Positions 25,082-36,800 of a stretch of DNA of 64,000 bases are shown in pieces. This stretch comes from Nemopilema nomurai (Eukaryota; Cnidaria; Scyphozoa; Rhizostomeae; Rhizostomatidae): assembly GCA_003864495.1 (NCBI GenBank), contig ML133471.1, positions 3,966,257 to 4,030,256 of the forward strand, in the 5' to 3' direction. Numbering within the stretch: the stretch's first letter is position 1; each line of letters opens with the position of its first letter. The position numbers were made by a program, and so were the translations under genes. Below the pieces are notes generated by a model. It worked only from the letters and a program-made list of their open reading frames with translations. It did no database searches and was not told where the DNA came from.

Positions 25082-27635
25082 TCTGTGTTGGCGGGAAATA
25101 CGGATAACCAGCTACAACAACAACAACAACATATTCTCAATTGCCGGGATAAAAAGGATCGCTGGGTTACACGGTAAAATACACAACACGCGAACGAATC
25201 CCAATGTCCTAAGGCCTAAGCGTTGAAGGTACGAATGTCCTGCTCTAGCCTTGACACGAATCCACAAAACCAATCTGAACAGACTACGTTCATAGAAACA
25301 GGTGAATTGAGAAGACTTAATTCGAAAGAGGTGCCGGATCGGTTATAAAAGAAGAATTCCTCTCCAACCACATAAATAATTCACTTGCTACCACAACATA
25401 CAAACCACTTCAATACGTATCTACTATAAAAGATAAACAATAAAGAAACCGCTGACAGCTCTGGAAGAGGTAAAGAGATACCTCTAAGCTACGCACTGCG
25501 CACCTCTGTCCTGTGGGTTGATAAAATCTAGTGAAGACAAATACGAGCCAACTAGCATTGCACAGTCTTCTGAGCAACACGCTAGTGTGACACAGGGACC
25601 CAAGTGGAGGAAATACGAGATCCTTGTGGTTGAAAGTGTTTTGCGCAAAAACATTATCGCATGAAATTACGAAAAATCAATTTTTTGGAAAAGAATAGGC
25701 AGATGAAGTGCCCCCAAACCAATAGCCTAAAACAGGGTGGCATGAAGACAGAGCAATGCATTAATACCCTAAACAATAGAGAGCAATCTTTGGGACCGAG
25801 TTAGCAAATGGCATCAAACGTATGCAAAATATGCAGAATGTTGTCAACTGAAATCTGTTTTGCATGGTCTTCGGCGTGTGATAAACAGGTAAAGACAAGA
25901 CTTGTGGATCTGCCTGATAATGGAGATAATGCGACACACTAGGTAAAAGCTACAGATATGAGCTTCAGAAACTATAAATAATAGATAACATGAGGAGTTC
26001 AGTTCTCAAATGCATTCCAATGCTTGCAAAAGATCTAAGTAAGAATCCAAACAACTGCAAAGACACTGGTATATTTCTTTTTATCGCACGACCCAAATGA
26101 AATCAATGATAGGGCTATAAACAGCGAGAAGGACTTTGAGAAGGTCATAATGTGCTCAACAGAATAAACTACAGCCATGCTCGCATTTGGGGAAGTTTTG
26201 TTCGACAATCAAGATCTCGTTCTAGATACTGATCAAGGCAGAAACATGCGTTTCAGTTCAGTTGTCAATTGTTTTTAAGTGGGCACTCAGCTTTTCCAAA
26301 CAACCTGGACAAATGCCACGCACCTACTTCAAGGCAAAATGTTTTCACGATGGAATGCTTATTGACGCCATTTGATTGGTTGTTCGAAGATGCACGTGAA
26401 TTGAGGCTAGCAAACAATATTTGGCTCGATTCAACCTTTTCACTTTCTTAGTTCAAGTAGTAAATTCTTTGTTGTGGTTTTATCTGTTGGTTTATTTATT
26501 CTGGACTCTTTCCATTACCAATCCTTCAGTCCATGTCTAAAGGGGCGTCTAGGAGTATAAATGTGTCTGCCTGAATTTGATAAAGCAACAAGTATGCAAC
26601 CATCAGCCGTAACCATTAACCTTGGGACTAAAGATCAAGGAAATGTGGTCAAAGCCACATCAGAATACAACCCATAATGCTTTGCAGGCTGTCTGCGCGA
26701 AAGAATACTAGAAGGAGCGATCACGTCGCTAAGCTTCATGACATGGGATATGTACTGGCCTGGCGATATTTTGCAACAAAAAGGCCTATAGTCAACAATG
26801 AAAGAAGTGTATCGCCAGAATAAATGCTTCCTCTTATACTAAACGAAAGTCTGAAAATTCTGCTGATGGGAGAGCCAGGCAATAATATGCAGACGGAGTC
26901 TACATCAATCTCATTTCCATATATCACTGAAATCAAACAGCGATTCAAATCTGTTTTGAATTCATCCACTCGTGTTGTCTTCCAAATTTCATGCTAATCT
27001 GGTCATTCAAAGCACGCCCTTGCACTGTTTTCATTCAAAAAGTACCAGGAAATAACATGTTATGCATGGAGAAAAGATCAAGCAGGAGTTCACAAAAATG
27101 GCAGGAGATAAGGCCAAAGTGATCGTGCCAACTAGGTATTAGATATTGTTGTAACCTTATGTGAGAAGTTCCTCCTAATCTTCTGTATTGTCCTGCACTA
27201 TAAAAAAGGTTCGTTCAAACTGTTCCAGCGTTTCCAGGAACTAGGATTGGCAACACTTAAGCTCTCCATACTGCCATACAAGCAAAGTTGCACTGCTTTG
27301 ATTTCCAGGTCTTCCATTTCTCCCCCAGTCTTTAAAAATGTTTCCAGGATCGGAACCCGGCTGTAATAGCTGTCACACCAACAAGGCAGTCCTTTTTGGC
27401 TGCTTTGAGCACAACTTCTTAAGAGACTGGCTAAGAGAGTTATTCGGACTTAACTGATATAATTTTAACGTCACTGAATACCACACGAAGACTCGTGCGC
27501 AAAAGAATGTACTTGGGTTTTCTGTGTCTCGCTCTTCGGAAACTGGGTTTTACAAGTAACCAACTCATTCGCAGCTGACTTACAAACGCCAAACCCTGAC
27601 CTAAAGACGACATGAAGACGAAATTCAGGCCATAA
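25082..27635. other. Intergenic: DENND4 5' flank, then no recognisable feature
   Basis: The first few hundred bases above 25081 should hold the DENND4 5' UTR and promoter; a short CAA-type triplet run lies at about 25113-25130. Beyond this I see no gene; short open frames near 26.3 and 26.8 kb look accidental. Confidence 0.35.
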
Positions 27636-28345
27636 ACTTTCGCGAATGACGTTTTTCTGCAAATTTCGCGACAAAAACTTTCGCGATCAAGAAAAACTAG
27701 CATTTTCGCGTAAAGAAACTTTAGCGATTGAAGAAAAGTTAGGAGGAAAACACGTTCTAGTATTCGTTTTCGGTTTCCAACATCAAATATTATGTTAATT
27801 GTCACTTCCCATTTCTTCCAATTCTGAATCGCCATCGCTTTCGTCCTCTTTCACCCTCACAATACCCTCTGTTTCGCCTTAACAGTTATGGTGATAATTT
27901 ACAAGCTTCTATGGCCCAAGAGACTAAAGACTGTGGTTATTAAAGGCATTGAGTCATGCTAAATAGCGGTTTTCCACGGGCTGTTGTCTTTTTTCATGTG
28001 ATAAATCGTTTCGTGTGATCAGACATCAACTGCAAGGTTAAAACATCATGTGTGCAGTTTGCTTGACAGCCAATCAGATTAACGGAGCTATCATAATGAC
28101 TCAGCAATTTTTGCAATTTGGGTATACGCTTTCCATTTATCATGACTCGATGCCTTTAAGGAACAGCAACGCAAACAATTGAAGAAACAAAAAACAATTA
28201 GATGGAAAAAACTTCCTGTAATTTCGCGAGCAAGAACTTTCGCGAAATTCCAATTTAGATTATGCCTTAGCAGAAACTTTCGCGAAAAATGCTAAGAAAC
28301 GCGAAAACCGCTAAACTTTCTGCCCGCGAAAGTTTCTGCCCCTAA
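27636..28345. repeat. Degenerate inverted-repeat element rich in TTTCGCG motifs (MITE-like)
   Basis: Two clusters, about 27636-27735 and 28215-28345, are packed with TTTCGCG or its complement (for example AACTTTCGCGA, CTAGCATTTTCGCG). The right cluster read on the minus strand resembles the left on the plus strand: both have TAGCATTTT(T)CGCG near AAACTTT(C/A)GCG. CpG-rich motifs at this density stand out from the AT-rich surroundings. It fits an old non-autonomous DNA element with diverged terminal inverted repeats. No open frame lies inside and no target duplication is evident. Confidence 0.45.
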
Positions 28346-31300
28346 AGTACAAATAATGAAACAGAGGCTTTTATGGGGCAGTTACCTTGCCAGTCCCCAA
28401 ATTGGTTTATTATTTTTACGAGTGTGATGATGAGTAGTGAGAGAGAATGAAACATAACATACAAAAGAAACCACTAAGGTCAAGTTTAAGATAAAAATTG
28501 AGGTGTGTCATGTGTTGGGAGGATCAGTTTTTTGTTCTTTATAAAAGGCTTTGGAACTTTCACTTTCACTTTCTTACTATAGTTTATGATTAAAGCTTAG
28601 ATGTGAAAAATAAGAACTCTGTATAATCAAAAAACATGTCTTGAGGAGTCTAGACGTTCCTTTAGCCTGACCTTAAAGCTGTTCAATCGGTCACAAGCTT
28701 GTAAAGATCAATACAGCCATAAACATTTTACCTGTTTTTGTCTGGCAGGTGATAATGAACTTTTAATTGACAGACAGGTTCCTTCCTGTCTTTCAATTAA
28801 AACGTCTTTCCCAAAAAAATTCATTTGCATTACAATGCTAGATTTGCCAAAATCTATATTAACATAAAGTTCCTTCACAAAAAAATGCATTTTGTAATAA
28901 TACCACACTATATGGTGAGAAAAGGAGCATTATGAAAACAAGCTTCACATATTGAAAAGACAGACAAAACTTAATAAAGGCATTGAAATTCAATCTTAAA
29001 CACATATTAAAATACCATTCGTGCATAAGAATGCAGTAAATCAAATGTACTCATATCCATTTCTGTTTGGTTCACTTATTCATAAAGACTTTAATGAAAC
29101 CTTTGATGATTCACACGCCTATTCTTCTTTACAAACCTTTTTATAACTTCAATGACTATATGCAAAAGTAGGGTCATAAAATGTAAGCTTACTTCAGAGT
29201 AGATTGCAGTAGCTTACGCACAGCAAGCTGTAATTAGAGTCAAACAGACATTGTAATAAAAAACCTTGCTTGTTGTTGTATATATATATTAGTATATATA
29301 GTCACTGTTAGTGGCAAATAATATAAATTTTTGGATTGTCCAATAGAGTTAGAATGCCAAGAACTTCAACCATGTTAAGAGTAATCAAACTGTGGCCATA
29401 TACGTAATCTTCACAGCTAGGGGTGAAAGAGGAATGCTAGCAGAGCATTGGGTACAACTGGATAAAGTTTAACACAAAGTTGTATGCTAAATCTTTAGAT
29501 AACAGTTGCATATGTACACATTCAATAACAGTCATTGATTGTTGTCTATCATAAAGTGATTTTTGTTGTGTGACAGGGTAGTACTCACTTATGGTATAGG
29601 ATAAATATAGGGTGATTCTATGTTATTCCAGGTTTGGTGTTTAATGTGATCACTGGTCAAATAGACTAGGTGTATTCTTTATCACTTATACCCAGCTTAA
29701 ATTCAAATAATTACCTAATTGAACTCAATATTTACAAGACTTTATGACAATCTGAATTTATCCCAAGGAACATAATTTGGAAATTTTCAACTTTTGACCT
29801 TAAGTCTTTTGTGAAATGTTTCATGCAGGCAAATCGTTACAAAACCCATAAGGGTCATTGTGCAAATGAGGTTCATTGGATACCATAGTTTGAGAAATGT
29901 CAGCACAGTGACTTAACTTAAATGGTAAAAAGTCACATCAAATTAACTGAGAAATACATAGTTGCACTTTGAAACTATGAATGAGAGACATTCCAGCCAA
30001 ATTCAACAAACACATTTTATAGCGATCCACAGATTTTCTTAAAATAAGTATTATTTGTCAGCAGCAATGCAAGGTCCCATCCCTGGTGCTGTATGATTTC
30101 TGTCAGAAATTTCAAGTAGACCACAATATAAAAAAAATTAGGGCCTGTTAGGGTTCCCAAGTCCAAGCAGCTTTTCTGTTGTTTTATGTCTGTTTCTTTC
30201 TGTCAAAGTAATCCTAATACTTAGGATTCATTAAAATAATAAGGAAGTCTATCTAAAATAGAGACATACCAAAAAATAACTAGGAACTAAAATGCTATTA
30301 AGAATAATTAAGGTGAAAGCTAAACTACAAAGAGTATGGCATAATGATAATAACGCAATAACGAAAACAGCGTTCACTAGTATACTAAACAGTGTCAATT
30401 TAGTAAAACACAACTTTTTATACATTTGAATGCAGAAAAAAACAAAATCCATCTAGACCTAAAGTGAAGCTTGGTGTTAAAAAAATTCCCAACCTATCCA
30501 TATTCACGGTTATCGGTCTGTTAAAAGTCAGAAATTTTTACTATTCATTTTGTGTAAATAGAATTAGGCATTTCAACTAACCACTGTGAGATTATGAATT
30601 GGACATTCCAAATAATAATAAAGAGTCAAGAGAAAGTGAAACAATACAAAAAAATAGGCCAGCATTTCTCGAATTCTTATGAGGGAAACAAAAATTGGCA
30701 AAGACTCGAAGATAAAATCTTCCTTTCTGGCGCACAATCATTATCACGCTACAAAGGCTTTTCATCTATTAACTTAAATGCTCATATAAAAAGATTTTGA
30801 CTTACCTGTTATGATCCAGAGGGAGTTATAATCTAAGGACAATTCATAATCAGGAACGGCATATCTTTCGCAAAAATATTTCTTTCGATCCGGTGTGTAG
30901 CTTCACTCTATGTGGTAAACTCTCTAGTTCAAAGTTTTGGGCCTAGGCCAGACAGGAAGCCGCCAGGCATACCATCAGTTGGTTGCCAGGATCAACACTC
31001 GCATTAAACGTTTCGAGAAGGGGTCAGCTTCGTTACTGGTGGCTTCGAGCAGAATATTCTCAGGCAGTTGAATGGATTCGATAAACAATTTATTAATCGA
31101 CACCCTCTGTACGACGCTGTTCACCAAGGTGATGAAATCATCGCCAATAAAAAGACCAGCAAGACAGAACCAGCATCTCGCGTGCTCACGCATCATCTCG
31201 CGGTTCCTATTGTGCGGGAAGCTGTAGGAAATTTAGGACTTTGTGCGTTGTCCCTAAAGTGCTAAACATCTGGAAAATTAATATTTTAGAAAGCGCGATG

Positions 31301-31439
31301 TTTGAAAAATTTAAGAATTGCGAAGACCTGAAACATATTAGATATGGAAGGTTGATTTAACTCGGACGTCCTAAGCTAAATAGTTCTCTAGGGTATCAAT
31401 GAAAATATCGTTCAACAGATCAAAGCTGGGTTAGTAAAA
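28346..31439. other. Intergenic, AT-rich, nothing firm
   Basis: No supported gene. A minus-strand open frame at 30975-31196 has protein-like composition but no splice context or known match. A short TA-dinucleotide run lies near 29280. Confidence 0.35.
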
Positions 31440-31637
31440 GAATAAATATACTTTTACTTTACTATACAATACAATACTATACTTTACTTACTATACTTTA
31501 CTTTACTATACTTTACTATACTATACTATACTATACTAAACTATACTATACTAAACTATACTATATTATACTATACTATACGATACTATACTATACTATA
31601 CTATAATATACTATACTACGCTTTACTATCATACTTT
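31440..31637. repeat. (ACTAT)n pentanucleotide microsatellite
   Basis: About 200 bases of tandem TACTA/CTATA units with ACTTT variants, most regular between 31505 and 31620. Simple-sequence repeat with no coding value. Confidence 0.9.
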
Positions 31638-32059
31638 ACCAAACAAATTCACCTTTGAGCACAGTACAGTTTAGTTTAATGTGTAGTTTAGCAAAAAACA
31701 GGGTGACATCTTCCCCTTTACTTTCTTTTATTTCTACATACCTACTCTCAGAGCTTTGGGAAATTATTCATTTTATTTTTTCTTTCATGGAAGAGGGAGG
31801 GCATTGATAAAAAGGCGGGCGTCTTCATAAGCAAAAGTACGCAAGGTGTGTTGGCTTCGTTTACAAATTTCAACTATCATCATCGAAGAGTGGACCCACG
31901 CCAGACTGGAAAATTTGTGTGTGGCTGCAATTAATTTATCAGGCCGATGCCCCCCCCCCCCCCATTTTTGCCAAAATCTTTTGTTATGGGTTTTTGATTT
32001 GTTGCTGTAGTGCGGAAAGATTATTTGCGCGGCCACATTCACGTTTGATTTATTATGCG

Positions 32060-32112
32060 CGGAAGTGGAAATTGCCGGCGCATGCGCACCACATAAGACA
32101 ATCCAGAATGGC
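32060..32112 (+). promoter_or_regulatory. Orphan CpG-type promoter motif cluster (ETS, NRF-1, YY1-like)
   Basis: Within 55 bases lie CGGAAGTG (32060-32067, ETS type), the palindrome GCGCATGCGC (32078-32087, NRF-1 type) and AATGGCGGC (about 32107-32115, YY1 type) whose ATG at 32108 opens only a 17-codon frame. This set is typical of housekeeping promoters with the start site in the cluster. No matching gene model was found on either strand, so this may be the first exon of an unresolved gene, a non-coding RNA or a dead promoter. Confidence 0.4.
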
Positions 32113-32115
32113 GGC

Positions 32116-33679
32116 ACCACTGCAAGCATGCACTGTAGCAAGAATATTTTTACCCTCGTGAAAGTTGTAGCTAACATTCCACACCAAATGGTGTTTTTTT
32201 ATCAAACATTAATGATGGCGATCAGTTTAAAAGGATCTTAAAACATTTCAACAACAAGTCAACTGAAAATGATTTAAATTGTTGCGAATTTTTTGGATGG
32301 ACTGTGCCTAAAATCCTCCAAAGTGGCACCAGTTAATGGGCCAGTATCATCAGAAGAATTCAATGTGGTCAGTTCTTCATCATCATCGAAATCAGATAAA
32401 TTTTCGTCGCCTTTAAGCATGACTGGTAATAATGAGATTTTTATCTGCCTCTCCGATGTGTATTTTGCATATCGAATTTCCAACGTGGTTTTTGTTAACC
32501 GGTAAGAAAACAGTACGTAGGCGCATTGGACATGATACTTTCTCATCTGAGCACAGATGATTTTTATGTAGACAGCAACAATTTGTGTTATTCTTGCGAT
32601 TTTCTTCTCACTGGTGCTTTAAGCAGACAGAAACTTTTTGGGAAATGCCAAGCTCCAGAGCCTCTTTCAAAGTCAGCTGTTTTCTATGCCCGTAACAAAT
32701 ATTTGAATTTCCACTTCGTGTTGACCGAGATGCCAATAAACATCCCATTTCATTACAATAAATTTTTAAATATTGTAAAAGGCTATAACATCTTTCCAGA
32801 AACTGCCAAACGTAGACACCTTTCAAAAGAAATTTATTTGCTACCAAAACAAAGCATTGCGCAATATTCGACTTTCCCGCGCTTTCCAAATGGCGTAGGC
32901 AAATGGTAGGCCAAAGTAAACGCGATCGTGGTTGTTTCCTTGTTCTCTCCGGAAATTAGAGGTGGAAAGGTGGATGAGGGAGACTGAGACATGCAAAAAG
33001 AAATATGCTTGACTTTCACGTGTTTTGAGAGTTTCTGAAGACTAAGTAACACACAAAAAACAAACTTAAATTACGATCTTTGGTAGGTAACGATCTTTGC
33101 CGAGCTCGTTAGACCAACGCTGTTTATCGTTCATTGAAATGATGTTTTTATGAGATAGGAGATTTACTTATTGAAAGCAGCAACATGTGAAGGCTTTGAA
33201 GTATGGTTAAGGTTAGTTTGAGCATTTTTCAGCCTTTCGATTCTTATTTTTCCTGATTATTTCAGTTTTTAGTAGCAACTTGAAACTATACTTGAATTCA
33301 ACTCGCTGTTATTTCTAACAACGGATCAGGAAATAAGGCAACACCTGCTTATATGTCAAACAAACTATTGAAAATTCAAATGCCAATCTCAAAAAGCTTT
33401 TTTTTAACCACTTCCTTATCTTTTCATGTTGATTACAGCTAGTCAATATTTTTTGACACCGACATGGGTTTACCGTTGCTAGCATAAACTCTTATAGTTT
33501 TGAAACTACTTGTTAGATTTGTCTTTGCTATTTAGAAAATGCAGGCCATAAGATAAGGACCAAAAAGACACAATCCTGGCTTTATATGCATTTTTGCTCA
33601 ACGAAATTTTGTCTTTCAAAATTTCCAGTTTCAAATGTTTTTCGGTTCAGAATCACAGCCTTAAAAACTCCTTCCTAGT
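32116..33679. other. Unresolved region with overlapping open frames on both strands
   Basis: Plus-strand frames at 32293-32505 (Ser-rich, ending just at a good donor, CG|GTAAGA) and 32526-32909 (127 residues) overlap minus-strand frames at 32274-32546 (acidic tail, SDFDDDEELTTLNSSDD) and 32608-32889. None shows a known domain, and I cannot decide which strand, if either, is coding. It may be a real lineage-specific gene driven from about 32.06 kb. Confidence 0.25.
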
Positions 33680-33689
33680 GCGCATGCGC
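33680..33689. promoter_or_regulatory. NRF-1-type site in the APIP promoter
   Basis: The perfect palindrome GCGCATGCGC lies about 130 bases upstream of the APIP ATG (33818), inside a GC-rich, CpG-rich patch (33675-33850). The start codon itself sits in an AATGGCGGC context. This is the usual layout of a housekeeping promoter. Binding is inferred from the motif only. Confidence 0.6.
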
Positions 33690-33817
33690 CCGCAATTTCC
33701 ACTGTGTCTATGCGCGGCCAATTTCGAAAAGCGCGCAGACGGGTGCGCGGGCAGCGGGCGCGCAGCAAGGATTCCAGTTTGGGACCCACGTTGTTTGGGA
33801 CCAGTTTGGGACCCACA

Positions 33818-36800
33818 ATGGCGGCCAAAAGGCGAAGAACCGACAAGGACAAAGATGGCAAAGAGGTTGGCGAGCCTATCGATTCATCAAACAACCCTAG
33901 AAGCGAACTTTTAAAGTTTCTATTTTACAATATGTATTACTCATTTCAGTCTTTCTATACTGACAAAGGATGGGACTGCATTATGGGCATGCTCGATGTG
34001 TACCTTTGTGCACACACCTTGCTTTTATTCAGTTCAGTGCAATTTTATTTTAGTATTAAATAACGTATAGAAGTTGATTAATAACCATCATTAGAGTTTA
34101 CAAAGCAAGAAAGATAACTAGATGGTAAAAGTTAGAGCAGTATGAAAATATTAGAGGAGGAACCCAAAGAAGAAACTAATCAAGAAGAGAGACTCTCTTA
34201 TTGTGTAGCACCCCTAATCAAGGACCTTGAAAATAATTCTCTATTTGTGGATGGTTTATAATATCCCTCTCCCCAGGACAGGCTGCTTTTCTAGACAGAA
34301 AACTTGGCTCTTATCAGAAGCAATGTACACATCAGCTATCATATTTAAGATATTATTGATTTCAATCCTTGTGTATGTGAAGATATCTGAGTGATGAGTA
34401 TGGTCAATAACTTTTTTCTCCCAAAATAAACACAGCTTGGTTGGTCCACAAAGAAAGTTTATTTTCTTGATTAATCAAAACAGTCCAGTTGTCTCTCTTG
34501 GTTAATTCAGGAAGGCTTATCTTGCTACCCATTACGAATCTTTATTTCTCTGAGGCAAGCAAAAGTTTTCCAACCATGCTCTTTCAATCTTCTTTTTTAT
34601 GGTGATCTACAACTAGAGAGTAATTGGTTTTCCAATGAAAGTGATCTAAAATAGAAGCATTGCAACTTAAATTTAATTGATTTTAAACATCTATGTATCT
34701 TCTAAACAGAACAAAAACTTTTGTTCCCACATGAAAATGTCAGGACCATTCATATTATAGCTTCTAGTTCTTGATCACAATGTACTGACCTGCCTTATTA
34801 TATCAAGTAAGTTCAACATAGATTAATTTCTTTCTTCTCTATCTTGAAGGTGCAAGTAAGAACACTGATTCCTGAATTGTGCAACCAATTTTATCATTTA
34901 GGGTGGATGTCTGGCACTGGAGGGGCCATGAGCATTAGAGAAGGGTAAATACTTAGATGAATATCCAGAAGCTGACATTAGCGAGGCAATGCTAGGAGCC
35001 AGTCAGATTGCTTTGCTATATCATAACTGATTATATCCCAATTTAAATTGATTTTTAAATCATAGATATGACTGTTGTTTATTTGCAAAATTTATGGTAA
35101 CTTGGATTCATGGTAACTGTTGATAGATTTCCGTTCTTCATTTAGGATTGTCACTGTCTTCTTGAAGTTATTGTAATGTTATATTTAATAGTTCATTCAC
35201 TTTGTTTAAGGCCTGATAGAATCTTGGTCACTCCATCAGGGGTCCAGAAGGAGAGAATCAAGGTAAACATTTCCCAAGGTATAATGCATGTAGCTTTTAG
35301 GTGCAATTGTTTCTTGAAAGTTGATTGTGATTTTTTTGAAGTGATTAAGCAAGTTAACAGCCCAAGCATTGTTTCATAGACCTGAATCTGAAAAGATCCA
35401 GACAAGAACCTGAATCATTATTTTATTGAAAGTTGTCTTCACTTGAGTGCCTACCATTTCTTTACCACACTGGTGTTTATTCTTTTTTATTTTGTTTCTC
35501 CCTCTCCTTTTTTCCTACCTCTCTTTCAATACTTGGCACAGATTTTCTTTCAAAACCTGTAACAGGGTGCATTTGTAATGCGTAGTTGTTATTTGCAATG
35601 CGGACACAGACAGAATCTGTCTGTTCATTTCATAGACAGAACCTCATGGACAGAATATGGTATATTAGCCAATCAGGTTAGAGTTTCTCATTGCCATCAT
35701 AAAGCCGCCATAGGTATCAGAATTACACGTTAACACCTTGTTTAGTTGTCAAGATTTATTTGCACAAGGATTTCTACATGCATTTACTCCCCATGTGGTC
35801 TGAAGGATTCAAAACAGTGCAAGCTACACAATAGACCTGTATTCCACCGCTAGCGCTGCCTCTCAGTCATTGTTTCAAACTATTACAAATGCACAAAATA
35901 AATCATTCTTTGATCTCATAACCATTAACAATGATAATCGGATCAGAGAATACAGAATAAAACTTTCTCTGCTCTTATAATTATTAACAATTGGACCTCG
36001 GTGGCAGCAAGAAACCATACGAGGCAGAATGCAAAACTATAGTGTCATAAATAGAAAAGAATTGCAGATCAAATTTCTTCTTCAGAATCAACTGTTTGTA
36101 ACATTGTGTAATGTGACAGCCGATAAACGAAATTAAGAAAACGTTTTCAGACAAACGGCAGGATTGTCTTACCTGAAATGTTGTGATCAATAAACGGCTA
36201 AATACCCGTTCCCAAGATAAAATTATAAGTCATTGTTTGTCAATGCCTTTCGATTCGATGCTCCAACACGAATGTGCACAGAGAAAGAAGTCCCGCCAAA
36301 TGTAAAGCATACTTCGCGCCAAATCATGCATCCTAAATATTGATTGGTTGAGATAGATGTGTTCAGCCTTCATTTCAGTGTCTATTGGATGGTCTGAAAA
36401 GTAGGCATTTCATTGGAAGAGCCAACCCGCGCATTTTGCTGAAAGGCAGTTGATTGGGTAAAAACAACTCTGTCCTCATACGGACAGAACTTTTTCTGCT
36501 GGACAGAATTTCTTCTAAGGCTAACCTGATTGGCCAAGACAAATAACCCCAGAAATGCCCGCAATCAAACAGCATCCGACATGACTCATCCTTGCATTGA
36601 ATAAATTTCACGCCCAAGGACACACTGGTTGAAATGACCTGATACAGTTTCATTCATGGCCAATCTACTTAAAATCCACAGCAATCAAACACTCAAGCTT
36701 TTAGGGGAGACTGATTCCCCACATTTTTTTCGAAAAATCTTGCAAGTAGGGGGCTGCATTACCCTCAGCCAATACCACAACATCCCTAGCAAAATCTGCA

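Noticed and set aside
31785..32177. 130-residue minus-strand open frame
   Set aside because: It includes a homopolymer-encoded Gly run (poly-C at about 31951), lacks any domain and runs antisense to the promoter-like cluster.
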